Origin: Tenodera sinensis
Taxonomy: Eukaryota > Arthropoda > Insecta > Mantodea > Mantidae
Length of the DNA: 64,000 nucleotides
Reading direction: 5' to 3'
Assembly: GCA_030765045.1 (NCBI GenBank)
Contig: CM060967.1
Coordinates: 153,892,251 to 153,956,250, forward strand
Position numbers and translations under genes: made by a program
The notes under the pieces: model-generated
Told to the model about the DNA's origin: nothing
The model's database searches: none
The model's input: the letters and a program-made list of their open reading frames with translations, nothing else
Part shown: in pieces, positions 55,470 to 64,000 of the stretch
Numbering within the stretch: position 1 is the stretch's first letter
Layout: every line of letters begins with the position of its first letter

Positions 55470-56611
55470 ATGTTGGAATCTTGGAATATATAAAACTAGA
55501 GTTCCCTGCAAAACGGTCTAAAGATTTCAGAAAAGTACAAAACATTTTGTTTCTGTTTTCGAATCCATTCTCTATCGATCCTTCAAGTGCTGAAATAAGG
55601 TGCCAGATAGAATCTAATAGATTTGCAAAGAGGCATATTATTGGAACAGAAATGTACAAATCTAGTAGCCGCAGATATTTTTCGAATGTTAGATACCAAT
55701 ACATATCTGCAATTGATATCAGCTACCATTATGATCCAAGCCATGTTTGCATCAAGTCATGTATGTAAACAGTTCTTTTCAAAATTAAACATGGTTAAAT
55801 CAAAATGCAGGTAATGGATAAGTAATGATAATTTACTGGCTCAACCAGGCGACTTCTGTTTTCACTTCAGATTTTCATTTACTGATATGCTGTGAAGACA
55901 GTCCAAGTAATGAGGAACCTACATCATCACCACCATTAAAATAAATGTGTAGTGCCACTGCCCCACAGGTAAGCTGTAAAGTCGCCAATTTCAGTTCCCC
56001 ACCTCAAGCATTTGTTCTATGCCAAGCAGGTTGCAGAATCTATGTGTTCGGGTTTTCCCACCACTGCTATAAACGAAGACACAAACAGGAAGCCATTCTT
56101 TGAATATACTCGCTCAAGGACTAAAAAAATGAAACAAAATAGTTTCTTTACATTCCCTATTCATTCTGTAGAAGGCGGATAATTAGCTGTGTTACATGAT
56201 ATCTGCTGGCAGAGCTTCTGTTACTATGTTATGCCTCTATCACAGTGGCTCAGTGACAAAGCAGAAACTAATCTTCATGGAAAAAATTTCACAAATATCT
56301 GTTAAAAAAATAACCGAATTTTTTACTTCATACAGAGATTTTACCATCTGCTATACCCCCTCAGAGTGCAGACCTTTAAATATGATGTAATTAAAGGATC
56401 TTCCAGGTACTGCAGTGGTTTAAAACTTTGCATATATGCACTTCAAACCACCTAATATTTTTTGGTACAAAAAAACACAAAATGTTAAATTTTATCATTT
56501 ACACCTTTTTTCTCCCTTTAAGATCTAACAAAGGAATCTTAATCTTGCATTGATTTCAACCAAATATGAAATGTGTAAATGTATTTTCTTCAATGTTATA
56601 ATCAACAATAT
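55470..56611. other. HIRA upstream intron or flank, nothing recognised
   Basis: Searched on the minus strand for the expected HIRA N-terminal exon (a first WD repeat with DIHPDG and GGQG-type residues); none found. Open + frames near 55480 lack motifs. Confidence 0.4.
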
Positions 56612-56790
56612 TATCCTGGTTTACCAGGAGAAATACGAACTGGTTTGAGAATTTAATGAAATTCTGGTAGTTTGTCACAATAGCTCAGTGGTAGAGCAGC
56701 CGCCCGGTAAGTGGAAGGTCTGTGGTTCAGATCCCAGTTGTGGCATTGAATTTTAGAGTTCCAGTTCTACCTCTCAAATATTATCGTAGT
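56612..56790 (+). mobile_element. SINE-like repeat (family C)
   Basis: GGTTTACCAGGAGAAATACG, AACTGGTTTGAGAATTTAAT, then GTCACAATAGCTCAGTGGTA (box A) and GTCTGTGGTTCAGATCCCAG (box B), then TTCCAGTTCTACCTCTCAAA. Same extent as the copy at 45243. Lies just upstream of a LINE copy. Confidence 0.62.
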
Positions 56791-56949
56791 TCATTTTTAA
56801 TGCTTAACATATTATTAAATATTTCTGTAACTTCACCTTTATGTGCTAAGAAAATAGTGATAATTAAAGTTCATTTTGCTGACCTACATAGAATAACTGT
56901 AACTGTATAAATATATGTACTCTTATGTATACGAAATGATATTTTTATT

Positions 56950-58871
56950 CAGGATTTTAACGAAACAGAACTGGATTTAGCAATAGAACAATTACAGAAC
57001 AAAAAAATCTCCAGGACCTGACAAGATCCACCCAGAGTTTATTAAACACCTTGGCAAGAAAGGAAAAGAAATCCTACTTAAACTGTATAACACGTGTTGG
57101 AGAATGACTGTACCTTCCGACTGGAAAAAAGCCATTATCATCCCGATTTTAAAGAAAAACAAACCTTCAAACAAAATTAATAGTTTCAGACCAATATCTT
57201 TGACTAGTGTTATTGCAAAAGTGATGGAAAGAATGGTGGCATCTAGACTTAACTGGTTCCTAGAATATTACAACTTAATTAATAGTTCACAGACCGGCTT
57301 CAGACAGAATCATAGTACAAGTGAAAATGTACTCCTACTAAGCCAAGACATCAAGGAAGCTTTCAATAGAAAGGAGGATACCTTAGCAGTATTCATTGAT
57401 TTTAAATCAGCATATGACTCAGTCTGGAGAAACAAATTAATCGAGAAGGTGCAATCAATAGGTGTGAAAAGTAACATGCTTAAATGGATAACTCAGTTTA
57501 TTTCACAAAGATTTTGTGCCACAAAATATAATACATACATTTCCAAATATAAACAAACACACCGAGGACTTCCACAAGGTGCTGTTCTGAGCACAACACT
57601 CTTTAACATATATATATAAATGACCTTCCATCAATAATAAAAACTTTAGAAACCAAAATTGCTTTATTTGCTGACGATGTAGTCATTTGGAATTCAGGCT
57701 CTCCAAAAAAACCTGAATTAATTAAAGACAGAATAGAAACAGCCCTAAACAAAGTACATGAATGGAGGTCCAAAAACCTCATGACTATCAATGTGGAAAA
57801 AAACAAATTATGAATTATTTACACTAAAATACAAACCAGTTAATATTAACATAAATTATAATGGTAAACCACTCAAAGCAGTTGATGACGCCAAATACTT
57901 AGGCATCACTTTCGACAGAAAGCTAAGTTGGAAAAAAACATATAACAAACATCTCAGAAAAGGTTGAAAAGAAACTGCAAATCCTGAAAAGGTTAGCTGG
58001 TGCTAAATGGGGCTGCTCAAGGAGAGTCCTTAACATAGCATACAAAATGTATGTTAAACCAAACCTCTTGTACTGTTCTGAAGCTTTAATAACAGCAGCA
58101 AATGCTAACATCAATAAACTTGAACAAATACAAAATCAGGCTCTTCACCTAATCACTGGAGCAGTTAAATCCACACCTATTGATGCCATGCTTGCCTTAA
58201 CACAGACCCCATCAATAACAACAAAAATAGAAGAACAAGCATTGCTCCAACACGAGAAAATGTTACGACTGCCAAACTCTAAATGGACAGAAGAGAACCT
58301 CCCCCCTTCAATCCTTAAAACTCATAGTAGTTTCCTAGAAAAGGTAACACAGATTAAATCCAAATTGAACATTCCTAACACCAGAGAAAATCTACTTATA
58401 AGAGAAAATCCATTGGAATTATTGCAACCTAGCTTCAATTTGGAATTAATAGAGGAAATAAGTAAATCAGACACACCAAAAGAAATACAAAAACTTCTAG
58501 CTCTGTAAACAATCAATACTAGGTATCCCACAGAAGAATGGCTCCACATATATACTGATGGATCCTCCAAGGAAAACCTTACTGGAGCTGGAGTTACGTG
58601 TTCACATTTTTCCTTTTATCATTCTGTTGGCAGAGACACAACAAATTATGATGGAGAAATAGAGGCTATACACATTGCTCTCTGACAATTATTAAATCTT
58701 CCCTTAAATAAATTTAACAAGGCAGTAATTCTTTCGGATTCTAAAGCTGCAATTCAGGGAATATGTTCAAATACTACAAAGAAGTCAACAAAAATTAGAG
58801 AATGCTACAAAATGTTAACACAACTCCAAAAAGTTATGATACCGAAATTTAGATTTCAAATCGAATGGGCT
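56950..58871 (+). pseudogene. LINE ORF2: reverse transcriptase and RNase H, truncated by an LTR element
   Basis: The best copy of the LINE family also seen at 26500 and 31060. RT blocks: SFRPISLTSVIAKVMERMVA, SRLNWFLE, QTGFRQNHSTSENVLLLSQD, FIDFKSAYDSVWR, HRGLPQGAVLSTTLFNIYI, then FADDVVIW (catalytic FADD). The C-terminal linker IITGAVKSTPIDAML-like and RNase H YTDGSSKENLTGAGV with ILSDSKAAIQGI follow. Presence of RNase H after RT suggests an I-type or related clade. There are two or three frameshifts and stops. At 58871 the frame FQIEWA is cut by the LTR of element 2, before the HCGIAGNE block that the copy at 33250 retains. Confidence 0.82.
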
Positions 58872-59618
58872 TGATAAAGACACGTTTTTAATTTAATTGC
58901 CGGATGTGAGATTTGCGATATGTGCTGAGTAATAACATATATAGATAATAGAGTAGGAAGTGTTGTAAGGTGAGCAAGATATGAGTAAATAATAGTCGTT
59001 AAATTTGCAGGATAAACGCATTATTGGTTTGAAATTAACGAGTCATGACGTCATACTACATAGTTTAAATTCACGTTTGAAATTCAGGTCTGCCAATCTT
59101 AAAAGTCATGCGATATGTTTAATAAAATATAAAGAAAACATCGTTTAATCATAAAAAGGTAACTAGATATTCGGAATTCAAAAAAGAACATGTTATAATA
59201 GAAAGGGACATTTCTAAATTGCGGGAAAAGGAAATAGCATTTTGGATACGAGGCTTTCTTGTGGATGACGTCATGACATTTGAAATTGGAGAGAACGTTT
59301 TCTTAGCGTGGGGACGCCAGAAAGCGTCACTACTCAGCCCAGACCAGTACGGCCCGTTGTGGTGTGCAGACGTGAGTGCGATTCCTCTGCGGATCGAAAA
59401 TTGGCATAACTCCCGAAAGTATATAAGAAGTAATAAACAATATACAAAGGTTTTCTTGGGTAGTCTATAACACCTACGCATACCCGAGATAAAGAAAGAG
59501 ATCTCATCCTGAACTAGCCGGAACGAACCACATCAAAGGGCGACACAACGTAACCAACGACATTTACGCATCAAATGGCGACACGACGTGAACGAGAACC
59601 CAACGACATTCCGCCACA
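58872..59618 (+). repeat. 5' LTR of element 2 (right end uncertain)
   Basis: The left end is set by the break in the LINE reading frame and the TG start. Without a 3' LTR in the window the right end can be anywhere between about 59530 and 59618, depending on which PBS-like motif is used. Confidence 0.55.
59420..59427 (+). promoter_or_regulatory. TATA box of element 2 LTR
   Basis: TATATAAG in the LTR, followed at 59432-59437 by AATAAA, a usual layout for a TATA-driven U3/R with the poly(A) signal near the RNA start. Confidence 0.6.
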
Positions 59619-59640
59619 AATGGCGACCCAACGTGTGGCG
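59538..59640 (+). repeat. Three PBS-like repeats in the leader of element 2
   Basis: GGGCGACACAACG at 59538, TGGCGACACGACG at 59576 and TGGCGACCCAACG at 59621 are near-copies about 40 bp apart, each preceded by CAAA or ACAAA. The last is followed by TGTGGCG and best matches the site in element 1 (CCCAACGTG). It is probably the real primer-binding site. Confidence 0.5.
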
Positions 59641-59751
59641 TCGAGAGAATAGACCAACCCCAAGACGACCAAGCCAGCATAGAACCAGCAAACAAGAAGG
59701 TGCCCAGCGTGTCAACATCTGTGAAACGTGTAGTGAACAAGTTTAAGTGCA

Positions 59752-59754
<3 letters not shown>

Positions 59755-59786
<32 letters not shown>
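59755..59786 (+). repeat. 32-nt poly-A run in the gag leader of element 2
   Basis: Uninterrupted A run about 65 bases upstream of the gag ATG at 59851. Confidence 0.9.
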
Positions 59787-59788
<2 letters not shown>

Positions 59789-59850
59789 AGTGAAATAGTG
59801 AAAATTGTGAAATATTGGTGAGTAGAAAAACACATGTAAATAGCTTAGAA

Positions 59851-61806
59851 ATGGAAGACAGTGATAGCGATTTTCTAGGTTTTGAGAGTCCGGAAATTGA
59901 GAAAAGTGTAGTTAGGATGGAAGAATATAATCAAAATATAATCAGTAGCAGAATATGCCAAGAAGTAGAAGATCAGAACGTTAGAGAAACACCGAGAGGT
60001 AGCTCAGAAATGTTTAGTAGTAATTCAGAAAGGGCAGCAATTATGTCAGAAATAGAGAATATGTTTCAAAAGATAATGAAAAAGATGAGTACAGAGTTAA
60101 GTCAAAAGATAGATGAAACTAGTAAAGAATTAAGAACAGAGTTAGGACAGAAATTAGAGAAGGGACAGCAGGAATTGGGAATGCAATTGGAAAATCAGAA
60201 GAGAGCTTTAGAAACCTTTAGCGAAGAAGTTAGGGAGGAAATTAATAAAGTCAGTAGTGAAGTAAAAGAAAATAGAGAACAGGTTAAGGGAGAATTAGAG
60301 ACAATACGGCAAGAAGTAAAGAATTCTGAAAAGAAATTAGGTCAACAAGTTAGTGAAAAATTAGATAAAGAAAGGGAAAGAGTAACATATAAATTAGACA
60401 AACAAAGGGAAGAGGTAGTACAAAGGTTAGATAAAGACAGGGAAGAAATTAGAGAAGAGTTACAGGGGTGTAAAGTTAGAATGGAAAGATCTGATGTAGA
60501 AAGTGAAAGGCAGGCTAGAAATTTGGAGGATGTTACAGACCAAATAAAAGGGGTAGTAACAGAAATTACTCAGGTAAAAGAGGCCTTAGAAAATTTGAAA
60601 TTAAATGAAAATGCATGTAATCACAACAATCTTAATAATGAAGCTGCAAGAAACGAGGCAATACCAGGTGTATCAGCTGACATTTCGATGCAAAATAGGG
60701 GTAACAGTAATTCCCATTCTGATCTCAGAAACAGTTCAGGGACAGGTGACAATTCAAATTTACATTGGCCTAACCATGTCTTAAATGAAATGACACCTCC
60801 AGTTTTTGAAAATGAAGATTCAGATGATCCTAAAGCCTTTTTAGAAGGGTTACAAGAGTACTTCACGGTGAAACGTATACCAGAGGAGTACAAGATGGTG
60901 ATAGTAAGAAAATGCCTAAAGGGTAATGCTGCCAATTGGCTAGGCCTTTCTATGGGTAACAATAATGATTACAGGACCTTTAGGAACATCTTTTTAACCA
61001 GATATTGGGGAGCTAGTAGGCAGGCTAATATTAGAGTTGAATTAAGCAATGGAAAGTTTAATCCTAGATCGGAGGAATCGATGGTCAACTATTTTATGAG
61101 AATAGCGAGAAAATCGAAGATGTTGGATCCTCCCTTAGATGAAAAAGATCTAATAAATATAGTTACTCCACATTTTCCGGAAACGCTTCAACACTACCTA
61201 ATCATAGCCCGATCCGGTAGCATTGCAGCTATGATCGAATTATTATCAGCCTTAGAAGTCAATAAGCCAAAACACGCATTTGGAAATAAATATGAAGAAA
61301 AAGAAACTGTAAATTCTTTCGGGCAAGGGGCACAGTATTATCAGAATAGAAGTGAGATTAGGGAAAGATATAAAGGACCAGTACCAAGGATGGAATCATT
61401 CCGGTGGGAAAATCAAGGTAGATATAACCAGGAAGGGCATCACCAAAATAGAAATGGTAATCTAAGGGGAAGAAGTATAAGGGTGAATTATATGAATACA
61501 AATAGATTTGATCGAGGTAGACGGGGACGTTATTTTGGACATAGTAGAAATTCAAATGATGGGTATTGGACAAACAGAGATAATGAGTTTAGACCGAGGT
61601 CACCAAGACTGGGAGAAAGATGTTATAATGGACGAGATTCCCCCGAAAATGCGGAAATGGTTGAGGCCATTAACACGGTCAAAAACATGGTAGGAAGTAA
61701 CCCCGATTTAATGCAGGAAAACAGAAGTAACAATTCGGGAAATAGTACAGGAGCAATACCTAAAAATCAGGGAAACGCCAGACCCGGTCAAACGCGCCTT
61801 CAGTGA
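59851..61806 (+). CDS. gag: Gag polyprotein of element 2
   Basis: The first ATG is at 59851 (MEDSDSDFLGFESPEIEK). Residues from about 60 to 250 form a Glu/Lys-rich coiled coil (LGQKLEKGQQELGMQLENQ, EKLDKERERVTYKLDKQREE). The capsid-like domain NEMTPPVFENEDSDDPKAFL, then FLTRYWGASRQANIRVELSN, then VNYFMRIARKSKMLDPPLDE aligns with element 1. The Arg/Gly/Asn-rich tail (RFDRGRRGRYFGHSR) takes the place of zinc knuckles. It ends RPGQTRLQ-stop and overlaps pol by 43 nt in the -1 frame. The whole frame is intact, so Gag from this copy could still be made. Confidence 0.88.
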   Translation: MEDSDSDFLGFESPEIEKSVVRMEEYNQNIISSRICQEVEDQNVRETPRGSSEMFSSNSERAAIMSEIENMFQKIMKKMSTELSQKIDETSKELRTELGQKLEKGQQELGMQLENQKRALETFSEEVREEINKVSSEVKENREQVKGELETIRQEVKNSEKKLGQQVSEKLDKERERVTYKLDKQREEVVQRLDKDREEIREELQGCKVRMERSDVESERQARNLEDVTDQIKGVVTEITQVKEALENLKLNENACNHNNLNNEAARNEAIPGVSADISMQNRGNSNSHSDLRNSSGTGDNSNLHWPNHVLNEMTPPVFENEDSDDPKAFLEGLQEYFTVKRIPEEYKMVIVRKCLKGNAANWLGLSMGNNNDYRTFRNIFLTRYWGASRQANIRVELSNGKFNPRSEESMVNYFMRIARKSKMLDPPLDEKDLINIVTPHFPETLQHYLIIARSGSIAAMIELLSALEVNKPKHAFGNKYEEKETVNSFGQGAQYYQNRSEIRERYKGPVPRMESFRWENQGRYNQEGHHQNRNGNLRGRSIRVNYMNTNRFDRGRRGRYFGHSRNSNDGYWTNRDNEFRPRSPRLGERCYNGRDSPENAEMVEAINTVKNMVGSNPDLMQENRSNNSGNSTGAIPKNQGNARPGQTRLQ

Positions 61807-63461
61807 GAACTGGGTATCCTAGTAATGATTGTGATAAGTACTCGGAAATAAATAGTCCTGGAAGGCAAATGATGATACAAAAGAAAAGAGAATGGAAAAA
61901 TAGAATCGACGAAAACGAAAAAGTAGGAGATCCACCTAAAATCAAAATTGGAGTAAATGGAAAACAATACAATGCAATTATAGATACAGGATCAAATAGC
62001 ACTGTATGCTCACAAAATTTTTATGATAATTTACAAAGTAGTGGTTTTAAAGTAATGTCTTTACCAGTTAATGGGATATATTGCTCGCTAGCTGTGGGAA
62101 AACGAAAAGAGAGAGTAAAATTTCAAGCAATGATAAATATTGAAATAAATGGGAGAATACTAGGAATTTTATTTCTGATTGTAGGAAGACTTGTGACAGA
62201 TATTATAATAGGTTGTGATTGTCTTTTAGCCTGGGAAGCTGTGGTGAATTTTAAAAACATGATTGTAGAAATGAAAGTGGAAGATGAGACCATTATAGTG
62301 CCATTTGTGGAAGATAGTAGTTCAGAAACAATTGTAAGAGAAAAAGAGGAAAAAGAAATCCAAGGGGATACATTCTTTGTAGAATATGTTAAAGTAGGAG
62401 CTATGGAATTAACTGAAGTAAATGTCAAAGAGTACAGTGTCGATAATAAAGAAAATGTAGAATGGGATAAAAATGATTTCATAGACAATTTGAGGTTTTC
62501 TGACGCAACTAGGTACTATGATAGGGAGAGTAGTGAAGACTTAGAAGAATTATTGCGGGAAAAGGTAACTCAGGCTGATCAACTAAATGAACAACAGAGG
62601 GATAAACTGTTTAAAATATTAATCCGAAATAAAGAAGTATTCTCTGAGAAACCTGGTAAATGTAATATTTATACTCATTCGTTTGAGATGATACCCATCA
62701 AACCTTTTACACATAAAGCGAGAGCTATCCCTAGTACAATAAGAGAAGAGGTAGATGCAGTTATAAAGTCAATGTTAGAAGATGAGGTTATTGAGATTTC
62801 GAATTCAGAATTTGTGAATCCCCTATGTATTGTAAATAAGGCCAATAGAAAGATTAGGGTGACATTAGACGCGAGAAAACTAAATCATTGTTCCTCATAC
62901 TTTCCATCAGGGAATCCAACAGAATGTGTCCTCCGAGATATAGGAATTTATTTACGTGTACTTACACATCATAATCACAAGGATTGGGTGAAATATTGTC
63001 CATTGATAGAAAAGATTATTAATCACACCATTAATGTAACTACTGGGTTTGCACCAATAAAATTAATGTTAGGAATTGAACCAGAACCAATATTGATCGG
63101 GGTACAAAGAATACTCAGAATAAATGACATTGAGTTAAGTGAAGAAGAAAGAGCGAAAATTGCTTTTGAACGAATCAAGAAAAAGGCAGAGAAGCGAAAA
63201 TTAAAGAAAAAGAGTAGAAAACATAAATGGGAACCTAAGATAGGCGATTGGGTACTAGTTAAAGACCATAAGTTATCAAGTGCATTGCGAGGTAGGAACA
63301 AAAGGATGGAATTGTTATATAAAGGTCCTGCAGAAATTATATCCAAATTTGGTTATCATACCTATGAATTAAAAGATGTTAAAAATGAAAAATGTCTGGG
63401 AAGGTGGCATAAACAACTCCTTCGACCATACAAGAAACCGTGTGGTACCTTGGAACCTTGA
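61764..63461 (+). CDS. pol: Internally deleted pol of element 2: protease, RT start, fused to integrase end
   Basis: Open for about 550 codons (counted from 61803). The protease motif IIDTGSNSTVCS is at about 59-70. The region before RT is conserved (KPFTHKARAIPSTIREEVDA). The first RT blocks end at IRVTLDARKLNHC near 62889, and the next residues are SSYFPSGNPTECVLRDI, the last catalytic block (Glu) of integrase. It continues through the IN tail to a GPY/F-like MELLYKGPAEIISKFGYHTY and LRPYKKPCGTLEP-stop. Against element 1 about 1.8 kb is missing: YVDD, all of RNase H, the integrase zinc domain and its two Asp. The junction keeps the frame. It cannot reverse-transcribe or integrate by itself. 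Confidence 0.86.
   Translation, partial: KSGKRQTRSNAPSVRTGYPSNDCDKYSEINSPGRQMMIQKKREWKNRIDENEKVGDPPKIKIGVNGKQYNAIIDTGSNSTVCSQNFYDNLQSSGFKVMSLPVNGIYCSLAVGKRKERVKFQAMINIEINGRILGILFLIVGRLVTDIIIGCDCLLAWEAVVNFKNMIVEMKVEDETIIVPFVEDSSSETIVREKEEKEIQGDTFFVEYVKVGAMELTEVNVKEYSVDNKENVEWDKNDFIDNLRFSDATRYYDRESSEDLEELLREKVTQADQLNEQQRDKLFKILIRNKEVFSEKPGKCNIYTHSFEMIPIKPFTHKARAIPSTIREEVDAVIKSMLEDEVIEISNSEFVNPLCIVNKANRKIRVTLDARKLNHCSSYFPSGNPTECVLRDIGIYLRVLTHHNHKDWVKYCPLIEKIINHTINVTTGFAPIKLMLGIEPEPILIGVQRILRINDIELSEEERAKIAFERIKKKAEKRKLKKKSRKHKWEPKIGDWVLVKDHKLSSALRGRNKRMELLYKGPAEIISKFGYHTYELKDVKNEKCLGRWHKQLLRPYKKPCGTLEP
61770..61776 (+). promoter_or_regulatory. Canonical -1 frameshift heptamer GGGAAAC
   Basis: In the gag frame it reads G GGA AAC, fitting X XXY YYZ exactly, and lies inside the gag/pol overlap (pol frame open from 61764; gag stop 61804-61806). 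A slip of one base back enters the pol frame with no stop. The downstream pairing structure was not assessed. Confidence 0.68.
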
Positions 63462-64000
63462 TTTCATGTAAAAAAAAAAAAAAATTTGAAGTGTCATTTG
63501 TCTATTGGCGCCCAATCAGCTCTGAGATGAAATTTAAATGTTAGCTTACTTGAAAATCATATATTGGTTAGGTACTTACGTATTCATGACAAATGCAGAA
63601 TGTGAATTGCTATATACTACAAAGAGCTTAAGAATATATTGTATAGAGCTCACAATAACAGCTTCAGAAAGATTGTTAAAATGTTCATCTCCGCATAGAG
63701 AGAAAACAGAATATTTACTTTGTAAACATTTGTTAAAATATTTAGATGTATAGATAGTTATCACAGCAAGACAAAGAAAGAACTTGTCTGAAGAGTGTAA
63801 TGGATTTATATAAATATATGTACATTTTAATGCTTAAAGGATCTAGTAAAGATATGTGTTACAATAACAAAAGTGAGAATTCACAGTGCAAGTGATAGTG
63901 AGAGCGAAGTGAGCAAACATGAACTAAAAGAAGGAAGTATAAAGAAAGACTCTTGAAATTTAACCTTTATATAAAAGTTTCACAGAAGAAACCATAACAT
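63462..64000 (+). other. 3' internal region of element 2, non-coding
   Basis: A short A-run follows pol (63469-63484). No env-like frame and no repeat of the 5' LTR start is seen up to the window end. Confidence 0.45.

Larger units (their letters stand above)
58872..64000 (+). mobile_element. Ty3/Gypsy-type LTR retrotransposon with deleted pol (element 2), runs off window
   Basis: Begins TGATAAAGACACG inside a LINE (left flank GGCT). It contains a 5' LTR with a TATA box, a leader with PBS-like repeats, gag, and a shortened pol. No 3' LTR appears before 64000, so the right border is outside. Gag and pol are clearly related to element 1 but diverged, so it is a different family of the same lineage. 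Confidence 0.85.

Noticed and set aside
54539..64000. HIRA first exon
   Set aside because: Scanned the minus strand for the expected N-terminal WD repeat and found no match; it probably lies outside the window.
1..64000. CRISPR array, operon, phage or other prokaryotic system
   Set aside because: No spaced direct repeats of that type. Introns, SINEs and LINEs show nuclear eukaryotic DNA.

Overview
The window reads as a piece of an AT-rich arthropod nuclear genome, most likely an insect with a large, repeat-filled genome. The reasons are a spliced HIRA gene with long introns, a spliced Cys-rich/CUB gene of a type I know from insects, abundant tRNA-headed SINEs, RNase H-bearing LINEs, and Ty3/Gypsy, BEL/Pao, hAT, piggyBac and Merlin-type remnants. 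I cannot name the species; a stick insect, orthopteran or similar hemimetabolous insect is only a guess.

Host genes. (1) The minus strand from 54538 down to 16515 carries 15 coding exons of HIRA, the histone H3.3 chaperone scaffold. All donor and acceptor phases agree and the stop codon is visible. Only the first exon or exons, encoding the N-terminus, are missing and probably lie beyond 64000. (2) At the left edge, also on the minus strand, two firm exons (802-647 and 376-244) encode a Cys-rich module followed by the start of a CUB domain. Two phase-compatible but weaker exons (4820-4726 and 4269-4168) may belong upstream. The gene runs off the window.

Layout. 0-5 kb: CUB gene exons, two pieces of one LINE C-terminus, a composite SINE with a 15-bp target duplication. 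5-10 kb: BEL/Pao integrase remnant, a hAT derivative with TIRs and target duplication, a degenerate gag, a 259-bp hAT-like MITE. 10-16 kb: SINE, foldback, degenerate Jockey-like LINE, a 358-bp repeat. 16.5-54.5 kb: HIRA, with introns holding SINEs, foldbacks, a LINE carrying both a SINE and a piggyBac derivative, a second copy of that LINE carrying a Merlin-like element, and at 35570-43836 a nearly complete Ty3/Gypsy-type element in antisense to HIRA. 55-64 kb: SINEs, then a third LINE copy broken by a second Ty3/Gypsy-type element (from 58872) that runs out of the window.

Most notable. The two Ty3-like elements are relatives. Both have a coiled-coil Gag without zinc knuckles and a short gag/pol overlap in the -1 frame containing a slippery-type heptamer. 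The first has near-identical 530-bp LTRs but one in-frame stop in integrase. The second lost about 1.8 kb of pol (nearly all RT, RNase H and half of integrase) exactly in frame, so it keeps a long fused protease/integrase-tail reading frame. Several insertions can be placed to the base because target duplications and the host reading frame agree, giving a clear nesting record. I found no CRISPR array, operon or prokaryote-type system, and nothing I would call a proven new biological system.
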